DNA from: Algoriphagus aestuarii
GTDB taxonomy: Bacteria > Bacteroidota > Bacteroidia > Cytophagales > Cyclobacteriaceae
NCBI GenBank assembly: GCA_017051695.1
Contig: JAFIDK010000002.1
Span: 1 to 64,000 of the forward strand
Direction of reading: 5' to 3'
Length of the DNA: 64,000 nucleotides
The position numbers were made by a program, and so were the translations under genes. The notes under the pieces were generated by a model. That model was not told the DNA's origin. It worked only from the letters and a program-made list of their open reading frames with translations, and searched no databases. Shown piece by piece: positions 42,278-52,046 of this stretch. The first letter of the stretch is position 1. Each line of letters starts with the position of its first letter.

Positions 42278-43732
42278 TTAGGCCAATAAATCCTTTATTA
42301 CTTTTCCGGAAACGTCCGTCAATCTATACCTTCTTCCCAAATGTTTGTAGGTTAACCGTTCATGGTCAATGCCCATTAAATGAAGCATCGTAGCTTGGAA
42401 ATCATGTACATGGACAGGATTTTCGGCGATATTATACCCAAATTCGTCTGTTTCTCCATACACCATTCCGGATTTGACACCTCCTCCGGCCATCCAAATT
42501 GAAAAAGCTCTAGGATGGTGGTCTCTGCCATAATTATTCAACTGAATTTTCCCTTGGCAATAATTCGTCCTACCAAATTCACCTCCCCATATTACCAAAG
42601 TTTCGTCTAATAGCCCCCTTTGTTTCAAATCTGAAATCAATGCAGCAGAAGCTTGGTCTACGTCCTTGGCTTGCATCGCCATTTGAGCTGGCAGATCACC
42701 GTGTTGGTCCCAGCCTTGGTGATAAAGCTGGACGAATCTTACTCCGCTTTCCGAAAGTTTTCTTGCCAAGAGACAGTTCGCTGCATATGTACCTGGAACC
42801 AAACAATCAGGCCCGTACATTTTGATGATACTATCAGGTTCTTTGGAAACATCGGTCATTTCAGGAACAGCAGTTTGCATCCGGAATGCCATTTCATATT
42901 GTTGGATTTTGGCACTGATTTCAGGGTCATTAAATTCCCGATAACTCAGGTCATTCATCGCAGCAATTTGATCCAACATCTTTCTCCTTTCATCCCTGCT
43001 CATGGATTTCGGGTCTTTTAGGTACAGGACAGGATCTTCAGAGTTAGAAAATTGAACTCCCTGGTGGGTTGCATCCAAAAATCCATTGCTCCAAAGCTTT
43101 GAATAAACTCCCTGACCATTTCCTTTACCACGGCTCAAAAGCACACAAAAAGCAGGAAGATTACTGTTTTCACTGCCCAGACCATAACTAAGCCATGATC
43201 CCATGCTAGGCCTATTTCCTACTTGGGCACCAGTTTGGAAAAAAGTCAAAGCCGGATCGTGATTGATCGCCTCAGTATGCATGGATTTGACAATGCAAAT
43301 ATCATCCACCACACTGGCTGTATGTGGGAAAATTTCTGAAATCCATGCCCTGGACTCGCCGTATTGATTGAATTTAAAATAAGAGCCTACCAGTGGAAAA
43401 GATGATTGCCCAGCAGTCATCCCCGTGAGCCTTTGACCTTGGCGGATAGATTCCGGCAATTCATCACCCATTTTCTTATTGAGCATAGGCTTGTAGTCAA
43501 ATGATTCCAATTGGCTAGGTGCGCCATTCTGGAAAAGGTAGATCACTCTTTTTGCTTTGGGAGCAAAATGTGGGAGAGCTGCCATTATTGCTTCTTCGTC
43601 AGGACTGCCTCCGGAGAATAAGTCTGGAATCAAAAGTGACCCTAAGGCAGCGCTGCCAACTCCAAGACTCAACTTGGATAAAAATTTTCTTCTGTTAAGA
43701 TTTAACCCCTGCTCTAAAATTTCCTTTTCCAT
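42278..43732 (-). CDS. DUF1501 family protein with Tat signal
   Basis: A 484-residue DUF1501 protein. A twin-arginine signal is plain (NRRKFLSKLSLGVGSAAL, Arg14-Arg15), so it is exported folded. The body has the family pattern: GAPSQLESFDYKP, RAWISEIFPHT, DWG-type ending near WDQHGDLP, and VIWGGEFGRT with the histidine-rich GRDHHPRAF. The family resembles alkaline-phosphatase-like sulfatases but lacks proof of activity. It lies 2 bp after the PSD1 gene and 5 bp before the cytochrome/LRR gene. Confidence 0.9.
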   Translation of the reverse strand: MEKEILEQGLNLNRRKFLSKLSLGVGSAALGSLLIPDLFSGGSPDEEAIMAALPHFAPKAKRVIYLFQNGAPSQLESFDYKPMLNKKMGDELPESIRQGQRLTGMTAGQSSFPLVGSYFKFNQYGESRAWISEIFPHTASVVDDICIVKSMHTEAINHDPALTFFQTGAQVGNRPSMGSWLSYGLGSENSNLPAFCVLLSRGKGNGQGVYSKLWSNGFLDATHQGVQFSNSEDPVLYLKDPKSMSRDERRKMLDQIAAMNDLSYREFNDPEISAKIQQYEMAFRMQTAVPEMTDVSKEPDSIIKMYGPDCLVPGTYAANCLLARKLSESGVRFVQLYHQGWDQHGDLPAQMAMQAKDVDQASAALISDLKQRGLLDETLVIWGGEFGRTNYCQGKIQLNNYGRDHHPRAFSIWMAGGGVKSGMVYGETDEFGYNIAENPVHVHDFQATMLHLMGIDHERLTYKHLGRRYRLTDVSGKVIKDLLA

Positions 43733-43734
43733 GT

Positions 43735-46050
43735 TTAAATCTTTGTAATGGTTTCTTCCAAATTATACAAACTGACAATCACTTGCATCAAAGCGGCAGT
43801 TCTCGCATTTTCCTGATTTGGAGAAATAGGATATTCTCCTATTTCCAATGTTGGTTTGATTTGATCTTGATTGGACTCAAACCGCTCCAATTGATCTTCA
43901 AAATAACTTTCCAATAATTCTTCTTCTTTAGAATTCATATCCCGGCAAAGAATTCTTTTGAAAGCCATTTGCAATGCCTCGGCATCATTTTCGTAAGTGG
44001 CTTCGAGATCTGCAGCAAGCACACGGGAAGCTTCTAGGACCATTGGATCATTGAGCATCACCAAAGCTTGCAGAGGTGTATTGGTTCTTCCTCGTCCCAC
44101 TTCACATTGATCCCTGTTGCTGGAATCAAAAATTATTGCTTTGGGAGGAGGCACTGTCAGTTTTATGAAATTATAAAGTCCTCTTCTATAAAGGCTTTTT
44201 CCAGTATCCTGTATATAGGTTGCCAATTCACCCCGGCCAGAAGAAGCAGCTTCCCAAACGCCTTCAGGCTGGTAAGGTTTCACGCTTGGACCCCCGAGTT
44301 CCTGATGAAGTAGCCCACTACTTGCCAACACCAAATCCTGGATATTCTCTGCGGATAACCTTAATCTGGGAGCTCTTGCCAAATAAATGTTTTCCGGATC
44401 AGTTGACAAATGCTTTTTAGTGATTTCAGCAGATTGCTGGTAAGTAGCAGAGCTTAGAATTTGCTTCAATAACCTTTTGATGTCCCAGCCATTCTCCATA
44501 AAATCAGCTGCCAGCCAATTCAATAGTTCAGGATGGCTCGGTAAATCTCCTTGCATTCCAAAGTCTCCGGCTGATTTGACGATGCCTATTCCAAAGATTT
44601 CCTGCCAAATTAAATTTACAAATACTCTGGAAGTCAAAGGGTTTTTTCTGTCTGTTGTCCATTTGGCCAGTCCCATCCTATTCGAATCCAAACCTTTTGG
44701 AAATTCTAAAATAGATGCTGGGGTTGATGCAGAAACTGGAGTGGAAGGGGCATCATAAACACCTCTATCCAGGATATAAGTGGTCCTTTTATCTTCTCCC
44801 TCTAGTTCCCCCATCACAGATACACTTAGTTTAGAAGTGTCCTGATAGTTGATAAAACTCATGATACCGGAGAGATCTTGCTGATCAATCCAGAGAATAG
44901 GCGTCTTCGCAGGTTTTGAGACAGAGACATCGCCTTCGTACCCTTTTTCCGGAGTATTATTAAAAAAGGCAAACATCTCATAATATTCCTGTTGGGAAAA
45001 TGGGTCGTATTTATGATCATGGCACTGGGCACATTCCATCGTGATCCCCAAAACGCCTTTGCTGAAGGTATTGGTTTTATCCAAAACATATTCAATCCGA
45101 TACTCTTCTTCAATCACACCGCCTTCTTCGGTATACTTGTGATTTCGGTTAAAAGCTGTCGCTAATATCTGTTCTTTGGTTGGATTGGGCAGTAAATCTC
45201 CGGCAAGTTGCCAAGTGATAAACTGGTCATACGGCATATTTTCATTGAAGGCGTGGATTACCCAATCTCGATAAGGCCATTGTCCTCTAATATTATCATC
45301 TTGGTACCCATAGCTGTCAGCGTATCTCGAGATGTCCATCCAAAGCACTGCGAGCTTTTCCCCAAAAGATGGATCAGCTAAAAGTCCATCCATTAATTGA
45401 TCGTAACTGTTTTCATTCGAGAAATCCCCGAATCTGTCCAATAATGTCGGGCTAGGAGGGAGACCTGTTAAATCCAGACTTACTCTTTTGACTAATTCAT
45501 GGGGTTTGGCCTCGGGGTTTGGTTCAAGACCGTTTTCCTTCATTTTTTGCAAAACAAATCGATCGATTTCATTTTTCGACCAATCATCCGCAGGGGGAAG
45601 GTTCGGCTTTTCTACTTGAGTAAACGCCCAATGAGGCTCATATTTCGCACCTTGTTTGATCCATTTTGTAATGAGCGCAATTTCTTTTTCTGTTAAGACT
45701 AGATTTGATTCTGGAGGAGGCATCAATTCTCCAGGGTCTTCTGAAATGATCCGGTGGTATACTTCTGATTCTTCTAGTTTTCCTGAAACAAGTGCAAATT
45801 TACCCGGACTTTCTTTTAAAGCAGCAAATGCACCTTCTTCAGTATCAAGTCTCAAATCTGCTTCTCTTTTGTTGGCGTCCGGGCCATGGCAAGCAAAACA
45901 TTTGTCGGATAAAATAGGACGAATGTGGAAATTGTAACTTACTTGATCAATTTCGGAAAGAGTATTTCTATTCTCTATTTTTTCCTCACAAGAGAATAAA
46001 ATGGCAGCTACTGATATGATAACCGGTATTTTTATCTGCTTAAAGGTCAT
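43735..46050 (-). CDS. PSD1 and planctomycete cytochrome C domain protein (DUF1549/DUF1553)
   Basis: A 771-residue protein. A lipobox ends the signal at Cys21 (LFSC). Residues 45-125 form a PSCyt1 domain with a heme motif CFACH (Cys51, Cys54, His55) and the MPPPESNL phrase; then DUF1549 (PSCyt2) begins near EIDRFVLQKM and RVSLDLTGLPPSP and has a second heme-like motif (CAQCHDHKYDPFSQQ); the C-terminal PSD1/DUF1553 domain has RVFVNLIWQEIFG and GDLPSHPELLNWLA. The trio with DUF1501 is a hallmark of Planctomycetes. It is first in this operon. The electron partner and substrate are unknown. Confidence 0.9.
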   Translation of the reverse strand: MTFKQIKIPVIISVAAILFSCEEKIENRNTLSEIDQVSYNFHIRPILSDKCFACHGPDANKREADLRLDTEEGAFAALKESPGKFALVSGKLEESEVYHRIISEDPGELMPPPESNLVLTEKEIALITKWIKQGAKYEPHWAFTQVEKPNLPPADDWSKNEIDRFVLQKMKENGLEPNPEAKPHELVKRVSLDLTGLPPSPTLLDRFGDFSNENSYDQLMDGLLADPSFGEKLAVLWMDISRYADSYGYQDDNIRGQWPYRDWVIHAFNENMPYDQFITWQLAGDLLPNPTKEQILATAFNRNHKYTEEGGVIEEEYRIEYVLDKTNTFSKGVLGITMECAQCHDHKYDPFSQQEYYEMFAFFNNTPEKGYEGDVSVSKPAKTPILWIDQQDLSGIMSFINYQDTSKLSVSVMGELEGEDKRTTYILDRGVYDAPSTPVSASTPASILEFPKGLDSNRMGLAKWTTDRKNPLTSRVFVNLIWQEIFGIGIVKSAGDFGMQGDLPSHPELLNWLAADFMENGWDIKRLLKQILSSATYQQSAEITKKHLSTDPENIYLARAPRLRLSAENIQDLVLASSGLLHQELGGPSVKPYQPEGVWEAASSGRGELATYIQDTGKSLYRRGLYNFIKLTVPPPKAIIFDSSNRDQCEVGRGRTNTPLQALVMLNDPMVLEASRVLAADLEATYENDAEALQMAFKRILCRDMNSKEEELLESYFEDQLERFESNQDQIKPTLEIGEYPISPNQENARTAALMQVIVSLYNLEETITKI

Positions 46051-46203
46051 TTGGGTAATTTTTAGAATTTCAAGTTATGAAAAAAAATTATATAAGTCAT
46101 CCGTACTTTAATTCAAATTTTTAAAAATATTGCTCTTTGTAATAATTGTGTAACATACAACAAAACGAAGATTGTCTAAACTTAAAATATTAAAAATCCT
46201 TTA
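46051..46203. other. Intergenic region upstream of PSD operon
   Basis: An AT-rich stretch of 153 bp, to the left of the accC terminator. It should hold the promoter of the PSD1 operon, but no convincing TAnnTTTG element with a -33 partner was found. Confidence 0.4.
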
Positions 46204-46236
46204 ACAAAAAAAAGCTGCCCAATTGGACAGCTTTTA
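46204..46236 (-). terminator. Terminator after accC
   Basis: AAAAGCTG (46210-46217) pairs with CAGCTTTT (46228-46235), with two inner G-C pairs beyond one mismatch and loop AATT, followed by T on the minus strand. It lies 20 bp after the accC stop. Confidence 0.8.
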
Positions 46237-46254
46237 ACTTGGTATAAGGTTGGA

Positions 46255-47604
46255 TTATTTTTTTATGACAGAGAAATCAAATGTATCCAAAAATTTGGTG
46301 GTGAAGTTTCCTGCTTTAAATTCCGGATCATCTAACAAAGCGATATGGAAAGGAATTGTAGTTTTGATTCCATCAATTACAAACTCTTCCAAAGCTCTTT
46401 TCATTCTTACAATGACTTCTTCTCTTGATTGACCACTGACTATCAGTTTGGCGATCATAGAGTCATAATTTGGTGGGATTACATAACCTGCATAAACGTG
46501 GGAATCGACTCTTACACCTCTTCCTCCTGGAATATGTAGATTTTGGATTTTACCTGGACTTGGTCTGAATCCATTGGCAGGATCCTCGGCATTGATTCTA
46601 CATTCCATTGCAAAAAGCTTTGGGAAATAGTTTTTACCGCTGATGACATCCCCTGCTGCAACTTTGATTTGTTCTTTTATTAAATCAAAGTCAGTTACTT
46701 CTTCTGTAATCGGATGCTCCACCTGAATTCTGGTATTCATCTCCATAAAGTAGAAGTTTCGGTTTTTGTCTACCAGGAATTCAATGGTACCTGCTCCTTC
46801 GTAGCCTATTGCTTCTGCACCTTTAATTGCCGCTTCACCCATTGCATTTCTGAGTTCATCAGTGATGAAAGGAGATGGGGTCTCTTCTACTAATTTTTGA
46901 TGTCTTCTTTGGATAGAACAGTCTCTTTCAGAAAGGTGACAAGCTCTTCCTTTTTTATCGCCTATGATTTGGATCTCTATATGTCTTGGCTCTTCTACGA
47001 ATTTTTCCAAGTAAAGCCCATCATTACCAAAGGCAGCACCGGATTCCATTCTAGCATCATCCCAAGCTTTTTTGAAACCGCTTTCTTCTTTCACGATACG
47101 CATTCCTCGGCCACCGCCACCAGCAGTTGCTTTCAAAATCACTGGATAGCCCATTTCATTTGCAAGCTTGATGCCTTGTTCGATAGACTCTAAAAGTCCC
47201 TCTGAACCTGGAACAGTAGGTACGCCTGCTTCTCTCATGGTTGCTTTGGCAGTCGCCTTGTCACCCATTTTGCCAATCATGTCTGGACTGGCACCGATAA
47301 ATTTGATTCCGTATTCTTCGCAGATTCTGGAAAACTCGGCATTTTCGGATAGGAAACCATATCCTGGGTGAATGGCGTCAGCATTGGTGATTTCAGCTGC
47401 AGCAATGATTCGAGGGATGTTCAAATAGGATTCTCTGCTTGGCGCCGGGCCAATACAAACAGCTTCATCAGCGAATCTTACGTGAAGGCTATCTTTGTCA
47501 GCAGTAGAATAAACAGCAACCGTTTTGATTCCCATTTCCTTGCAGGTACGGATCACTCGCAGTGCTATTTCCCCTCTATTGGCAATTAGTATCTTTTTAA
47601 ACAC
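46255..47604 (-). CDS. accC: Biotin carboxylase subunit of acetyl-CoA carboxylase
   Basis: A 449-residue biotin carboxylase of the usual length. It begins [20 protein letters not shown]; the ATP-grasp glycine loop is [12 protein letters not shown], the second conserved region reads [14 protein letters not shown], and [11 protein letters not shown] is also present. It carboxylates biotin on AccB with ATP and bicarbonate. The accB gene lies 24 bp upstream, so the two are one transcription unit. AccA and AccD are not in the window. Confidence 0.96.
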   Translation of the reverse strand: MFKKILIANRGEIALRVIRTCKEMGIKTVAVYSTADKDSLHVRFADEAVCIGPAPSRESYLNIPRIIAAAEITNADAIHPGYGFLSENAEFSRICEEYGIKFIGASPDMIGKMGDKATAKATMREAGVPTVPGSEGLLESIEQGIKLANEMGYPVILKATAGGGGRGMRIVKEESGFKKAWDDARMESGAAFGNDGLYLEKFVEEPRHIEIQIIGDKKGRACHLSERDCSIQRRHQKLVEETPSPFITDELRNAMGEAAIKGAEAIGYEGAGTIEFLVDKNRNFYFMEMNTRIQVEHPITEEVTDFDLIKEQIKVAAGDVISGKNYFPKLFAMECRINAEDPANGFRPSPGKIQNLHIPGGRGVRVDSHVYAGYVIPPNYDSMIAKLIVSGQSREEVIVRMKRALEEFVIDGIKTTIPFHIALLDDPEFKAGNFTTKFLDTFDFSVIKK

Positions 47605-47628
47605 GGTATTTTCTTTTAGTTTGGAAAA

Positions 47629-48108
47629 TTATCCTGCAGGATCTACTAGGAATAAAGGCTGATCGTATTCCACTGGGGTAGAATTAGTCACCAGGATTTT
47701 CACAATTTTTCCAGAAATTTCAGACTCAATTTCATTGAAAAGCTTCATGGCCTCTATGATACAAACAGTCTGACCTGGTTTGACACTGTCTCCTACATTT
47801 ACAAAAGACGGAGAGTCTGGATTAGGGGTCAAATAGAAGGTTCCAATCATTGGAGATTTGATCTCCACTAGGTTTGAAGCCTCTGGAGCTGCAGGAGTAG
47901 GCGCAGTAGCTGCCGGAGCAGGTGCTGGGGCTGCTGGAGCAGGTGCTGGAGCTGCAACAGGTGCGGGTGAAGGAGCAGCTTCAACTACTCTTACATTGGA
48001 TGAATCTTTCTTAATAGATAACTCAAATTCATCAGTTTTGATTTTGACTTCCGCCAAGCCTGAATTGGAGATATAATCTATCAGCTCTTGAATCTCTTTA
48101 GGTTTCAT
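47629..48108 (-). CDS. accB: Biotin carboxyl carrier protein
   Basis: A 159-residue BCCP. The N-terminal helix ([13 protein letters not shown]) leads to an alanine-proline linker (43-76) and the biotinyl domain, where the lysine of EAMK (Lys122) is biotinylated; the domain then ends normally (GKIVKILV). It shuttles carboxyl groups between AccC and the carboxyltransferase. The Ala/Pro linker causes a long plus-strand open frame that is a shadow. A hairpin lies between this gene and efp upstream. Confidence 0.96.
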   Translation of the reverse strand: MKPKEIQELIDYISNSGLAEVKIKTDEFELSIKKDSSNVRVVEAAPSPAPVAAPAPAPAAPAPAPAATAPTPAAPEASNLVEIKSPMIGTFYLTPNPDSPSFVNVGDSVKPGQTVCIIEAMKLFNEIESEISGKIVKILVTNSTPVEYDQPLFLVDPAG

Positions 48109-48159
48109 AGTCTCGTTTTTATTAATATGTCCAGGGACAATTCAAAATTGGGTTTAAAT

Positions 48160-48195
48160 AAAAATAGCTGTTACAATAATTATTGTATACAGCTA
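48160..48195 (-). terminator. Long hairpin between efp and accB
   Basis: TAGCTGT and TACAATA on the left pair with TATTGTA and ACAGCTA on the right across one bulged T, giving about 14 bp; the minus strand then reads ATTTTTATTT. It could end the efp transcript partly or act in the accB leader (57 nt before its ATG). Confidence 0.65.
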
Positions 48196-48201
48196 AGTTA
48201 A

Positions 48202-48765
48202 TTATTTTACTCGTTCGGAATAGGATCCATCTCTAGTATCTACTTTAATCATGATATCTTGCTCCACAAATAATGGGACCATCACGGTAGCTCCTGTTTC
48301 TACTGTGGCAGGCTTCAGGGCATTGGTAGCGGTGTCTCCTTTTATTCCAGGCTCAGTGTAGGTGATCATTAACTCCACAAATGGAGGTAATTCTACAGAA
48401 AGTGGAGTCTCGGTTTCATCATGAATCAAGATGTCTACCAACTGACCGTCTTTTAAAAGATTGGATCTTTCGATCAATTTTTCTTCCAAAGAAATCTGCT
48501 CAAAAGTATTGGTATCCATAAAATGATATCCTAAATCATCTTTATAAAGAAATTGATGTGGTCTTTTCTCCACTCTTGCAGTTTCTACTTTTTCACCTGC
48601 ATTGAATGTTTTATCCAAAGTTTTGCCGGTGGTAAGACCTTTTAGTTTCGTTCTTACAAAAGCTGCTCCCTTACCAGGTTTTACATGCTGGAATTCCACA
48701 ATGGTAAAGATATCATTGTTCATCACCAGACAAAGCCCGTTTTTAAAATCTGCAGTACTTGCCAT
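48202..48765 (-). CDS. efp: Elongation factor P
   Basis: A 187-residue EF-P of normal length. The domain I loop that carries the modified lysine is [15 protein letters not shown], with tip Lys32. Domain II and III signatures ([27 protein letters not shown] and the ending [10 protein letters not shown]) follow. EF-P relieves ribosome stalling at proline runs by binding near the P-site tRNA. The gene is between fabH (23 bp upstream) and accB. No EpmA/EpmB gene is in the window, so the mode of lysine modification is unknown. Confidence 0.96.
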   Translation of the reverse strand: MASTADFKNGLCLVMNNDIFTIVEFQHVKPGKGAAFVRTKLKGLTTGKTLDKTFNAGEKVETARVEKRPHQFLYKDDLGYHFMDTNTFEQISLEEKLIERSNLLKDGQLVDILIHDETETPLSVELPPFVELMITYTEPGIKGDTATNALKPATVETGATVMVPLFVEQDIMIKVDTRDGSYSERVK

Positions 48766-48788
48766 ATGTCTAATTATTAATTAACTAA

Positions 48789-49787
48789 TTATTTTGGGTC
48801 GTATCCCCACTTCATATAAATAGATCCCCAAGTGAATCCACCTCCGAATGCAGCCAAGATCAAATTATCACCTTTTTTTAATTGGCTTTCATAATCCCAA
48901 AGACAAAGAGGGAGAGTGGCAGCAGTGGTGTTGCCATACTTTTCGATATTCATCATGACTTTATCCGATCCTATACCCATTCTGCTGGAAGTGGCGTCTA
49001 TGATTCGTTTATTTGCTTGATGTGGTACAAGCCATGCGACATCGTCACTTGTAAGATTATTTCTTTCCATGACAGCTGCGCTGACATCTGCCATATTGGT
49101 CACTGCAAATTTAAATACCGTAGAACCTTCCTGAGCGGCAAAATGCTCGCGTGCATCTACTGTCTCATGGGTAGCAGGTTTCATACTTCCGCCGGCCTTC
49201 ATATTGAGATAGGGAGCGCCAGATCCATCTGAATGAAGAAGGGCATCCATTATTCCCAATTCCTCAGTGGTTGGCTCTAATAAAACAGCCCCTGCACCAT
49301 CTCCGAAAAGTATACAAGTGGTACGGTCTTCATAATTCACGATAGAAGACATTTTATCAGCTCCCACCACAATTACTTTTTTATGCTGTCCTGTCTGTAT
49401 GAATTGACTGCCGATTTGTAAGGCATATAAAAATCCGGAACAGGCCGCCGAAATATCGAAACTGAAGCTTTTTTTAGCACCTACTTGATCAGCAATGATA
49501 TTGGCTGTAGCAGGAAAAGGCATGTCAGGGGTAACCGTAGCGCAGATGATCAGGTCAATATCCATAGGATCGGTATTGGTCTTTGCCAATAATCCTTTGA
49601 TGGCCTCCACGCCCATGACAGAGGTTCCTTGATTTTCACCCTTGAGAATTCTTCTTTCTTTAATTCCGGTTCTTGTGTAAATCCACTCGTCGTTGGTATC
49701 TACCAGAGTTTCAAGTTCTTTGTTGGTTAATCGGTACTCAGGAACATATCCTTGAATCCCAGTCACCATAGCTCTGATTTTGTCCAT
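48789..49787 (-). CDS. fabH: 3-oxoacyl-ACP synthase III (KAS III)
   Basis: A 332-residue KAS III. The active site has Cys116 in [13 protein letters not shown], the histidine in VPHQANKRI and the asparagine in [12 protein letters not shown]. It joins acetyl-CoA or branched acyl-CoA to malonyl-ACP and starts fatty acid synthesis; branched starters from the 2-oxoacid dehydrogenase products may be used in this phylum. It has its own -7 element (49814-49821) after the rpmF terminator. It precedes efp by 23 bp. Confidence 0.95.
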   Translation of the reverse strand: MDKIRAMVTGIQGYVPEYRLTNKELETLVDTNDEWIYTRTGIKERRILKGENQGTSVMGVEAIKGLLAKTNTDPMDIDLIICATVTPDMPFPATANIIADQVGAKKSFSFDISAACSGFLYALQIGSQFIQTGQHKKVIVVGADKMSSIVNYEDRTTCILFGDGAGAVLLEPTTEELGIMDALLHSDGSGAPYLNMKAGGSMKPATHETVDAREHFAAQEGSTVFKFAVTNMADVSAAVMERNNLTSDDVAWLVPHQANKRIIDATSSRMGIGSDKVMMNIEKYGNTTAATLPLCLWDYESQLKKGDNLILAAFGGGFTWGSIYMKWGYDPK

Positions 49788-49813
49788 TATTTTTTGGTTA
49801 TGCTAAGGAGCCC

Positions 49814-49821
49814 CAAATATA
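49814..49821 (-). promoter_or_regulatory. Probable -7 box for fabH
   Basis: TATATTTG on the minus strand lies 27 bp before the fabH ATG; no clear -33 box was found. Together with the rpmF terminator it suggests fabH-efp-accBC has a separate promoter. Confidence 0.5.
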
Positions 49822-49961
49822 AAACTCCTTAAAATGGGTTGAAAGGTAGGTAAGCTTTCTTTGGGGAATGCCAAAAATATTATAATTGTCTCTGACCACC
49901 AAAACAAAAACTACCATTGGAATTCAATATACTGAAAGACAGTGATTTGAATTCCTATAAA

Positions 49962-49996
49962 AACAAAAAATCCATTCTATACTCAGAATGGATTTT
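49962..49996 (-). terminator. Terminator after rpmF
   Basis: AAAATCCATTCT (49967-49978) pairs with AGAATGGATTTT (49985-49996) over a 6-nt loop, with T on the minus-strand side. It lies 21 bp beyond the rpmF stop. Confidence 0.85.
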
Positions 49997-50016
49997 CTTT
50001 TTCTTAAGAATATAAC

Positions 50017-50208
50017 TTAAGCAAGAACTTCTTTTTCAATGATAACTTGTCCTTTATAGTACAATTTACCGTCCAACCAGAACGCTCTGTGCGGCAGGTG
50101 CATTTCACCAGTGGTAGGGCATTTAGCCAATCCAGGAGCTTCTAACTTATAATGAGTTCTTCTTTTATCTCTTCTGGTTTTCGAAATTTTTCGTTTAGGA
50201 TGTGCCAT
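50017..50208 (-). CDS. rpmF: 50S ribosomal protein L32
   Basis: A 63-residue L32. It begins [20 protein letters not shown], the family N-terminus. The middle reads [13 protein letters not shown], with only one cysteine, so the four-cysteine zinc finger of many bacterial L32 proteins is absent; this zinc-free form appears usual in Bacteroidota. The DUF177 gene is 18 bp upstream, the conserved partner of rpmF. A terminator follows. Confidence 0.96.
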   Translation of the reverse strand: MAHPKRKISKTRRDKRRTHYKLEAPGLAKCPTTGEMHLPHRAFWLDGKLYYKGQVIIEKEVLA

Positions 50209-50226
50209 TTTATGTGTGGTTTATGA

Positions 50227-50796
50227 TTATTCCTTGTTTTTTAAATTTTTTAAAGATGCCCAGCGGGGATCAATTTCTTTTGTTTCTTCTTCTGAGTTTT
50301 CTTCCAGTTCATCGTCCTCAAACTCCTCCTCATCTAAATAGACAATGCCTCCTTCTCCCTCAAAATCCTCTTCATCTAATTCATTTCTGTAATCAGGGTG
50401 GATTTTTTTTGCAGGAAGATTCAGTAGAATGAATTCGTAAATCAGCTGAGCCACATTCACAGAAGGGGTATCCCTAGTGATCATCATGACATCTTCATTG
50501 ATTTCAGCTTCTTCACTACCATACTTATAGATCATCGTCTCTTCAATATCCAATGGCTGGTCATACTCTTCTAGACTTCTGTCACAGGTAAGTCTGACTT
50601 TGCCTTGGATCTGAAAAACCATTTCTATCAGATTGGCTCCTTTATTCATTTTGACCCTTACGGCCAAATTGCCTTTTTCGACAAGATGATTGTCTTCGAA
50701 ATGTTGAAAGAACGAATCACCGATCTCGAAGTCGATTTCGTGCCTTCCCTCAACAAACTTAATTACCTCAATATCAAAGGTTCTCCAGAATTTCAC
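50227..50796 (-). CDS. DUF177 (YceD) family protein
   Basis: A 189-residue protein of the YceD/DUF177 family, adjacent to rpmF as in most bacteria. The central segment VRLTCDRSLEEYDQPLDI has the conserved cysteine, and the C-terminal third is very acidic (EEEFEDDELEENSEEE). YceD relatives are linked to large-subunit ribosome or 23S rRNA maturation, which suits the position by L32. It ends with the basic tail RWASLKNLK common in the family. Confidence 0.88.
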   Translation of the reverse strand: MKFWRTFDIEVIKFVEGRHEIDFEIGDSFFQHFEDNHLVEKGNLAVRVKMNKGANLIEMVFQIQGKVRLTCDRSLEEYDQPLDIEETMIYKYGSEEAEINEDVMMITRDTPSVNVAQLIYEFILLNLPAKKIHPDYRNELDEEDFEGEGGIVYLDEEEFEDDELEENSEEETKEIDPRWASLKNLKNKE

Positions 50797-50821
50797 GATT
50801 CCTCCTCTCGATTTAAGACCG

Positions 50822-50829
50822 CAAATTTA
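50822..50829 (-). promoter_or_regulatory. Probable -7 box for DUF177-rpmF
   Basis: TAAATTTG on the minus strand lies 26 bp before the DUF177 ATG and matches TAnnTTTG; no -33 box was seen. Confidence 0.45.
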
Positions 50830-50909
50830 GGGAATTATTTAAATAGGATAAAATAGATTGTAAAATAATATTTGGTGAGTTGCGGATTTCTCTCCAAAAA
50901 CTCATTTTT

Positions 50910-51926
50910 CTATTCGCTTTTTTCCTCATGCTGGCCCACAATATCAGCTGCTAGAAAAATAGCAGCTCTCATTGAGCCTTCATCAGCCAGGTTTTTGCCT
51001 GCTATGTTATAAGCGGTACCATGGTCAGGGGAAGTTCTAATTACAGGCAAACCTGCTGTGAAATTTATCCCGGAACTAAATGCAATGGATTTGAAAGGAA
51101 TTAATCCCTGATCATGGTACATCGCCAGGATCCCATCAAATTTAGTCTGATGCATCATCCCAAAGAATCCATCTGATGGATAAGGGCCAAAAACCATTTT
51201 ATTCTGATCCTTCAATTCCCTGATCGCAGGTTTGATGATTTCCTCTTCTTCTTGTCCCAAAAGTCCATCTTCACCAGCGTGGGGATTCAATCCCAAAATG
51301 GCGATTTTTGGTTTGTTGATTCCAAAATCCTTTTCCAAAGATGCCAACAGCAAATTGGCTTTTTGGGTAATCCTCTCTTTAGTGACCGTTTCTGAAACTT
51401 TTGCCAGTGGGATATGTCCTGTAACCAACCCCACTCTCAATTGCTCAGAAACCATCAGCATCAAGCTGTCTTTAGCACCCACAGATGCTGTGATAAACTC
51501 GGTATGTCCTACGAAGTGTAATTCTTCGGAGTTGATGTTGTTTTTATTGACAGGGGCAGTGACCAGGGCTTGAATGGAATTGGATTTTAGATCTTCCATT
51601 GCCATCGATAATGCCGATAATGCCATTTTACCAGCCTCTTGAGACTCCACGCCAGGAATTACTTCCGGGCATTCTTCTAGCACGTTGATGACATTGACAC
51701 GTTTATGCTGGATTTCATTTAAAGACTTGATCTGCACAAAATTGAAATCCTCTATCCCCAGCATCTTTTTATAGAACGAAAAGGCTTTGCCATGGCCATA
51801 AATTAGAGGAGTGAAATTTTTAAAGATTCGATTATCAGATAAAGCTTTGATCGTCACTTCTATGCCTACTCCATTGATATCTCCTATGCTGATCCCAATA
51901 ATGGGTTTGCTCTTTCTTATGTTCAT
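50910..51926 (-). CDS. pdxA: 4-hydroxythreonine-4-phosphate dehydrogenase
   Basis: The ATG at 51926 gives a 338-residue protein beginning MNIRKSKPIIGISIGDINGVG; an upstream start at 51965 adds 13 residues without homology. The metal-binding histidines are in HFVGHTEF, AMYHDQGLIPFK and SPDHGTAYNIAGK, and HAGEDGLLG is present. It oxidises 4-phospho-hydroxy-L-threonine in pyridoxal phosphate synthesis. It is divergent from rsmA, as in many genomes, where pdxA and ksgA are linked. Confidence 0.95.
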   Translation of the reverse strand: MNIRKSKPIIGISIGDINGVGIEVTIKALSDNRIFKNFTPLIYGHGKAFSFYKKMLGIEDFNFVQIKSLNEIQHKRVNVINVLEECPEVIPGVESQEAGKMALSALSMAMEDLKSNSIQALVTAPVNKNNINSEELHFVGHTEFITASVGAKDSLMLMVSEQLRVGLVTGHIPLAKVSETVTKERITQKANLLLASLEKDFGINKPKIAILGLNPHAGEDGLLGQEEEEIIKPAIRELKDQNKMVFGPYPSDGFFGMMHQTKFDGILAMYHDQGLIPFKSIAFSSGINFTAGLPVIRTSPDHGTAYNIAGKNLADEGSMRAAIFLAADIVGQHEEKSE

Positions 51927-52001
51927 ATAATTTTGGGCTTTGCGAATATTGGCTTTTAATTGCAAGCCGATTCGCAGGGTAGTCCTTTAGGAATATTCTC
52001 T

Positions 52002-52009
52002 TATTTTTG
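52002..52009 (+). promoter_or_regulatory. Probable -7 box for rsmA
   Basis: TATTTTTG matches TAnnTTTG and lies 38 bp before the rsmA ATG. No TTTG -33 box at 17-22 bp was found. Confidence 0.5.
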
Positions 52010-52046
52010 AAGTTGCTAATTTATAAAAAATAATCAGAGCTAACCG

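Noticed and set aside
47858-48076. Plus-strand frame rich in glycine and alanine
   Set aside because: It is the shadow of the Ala/Pro linker of accB.
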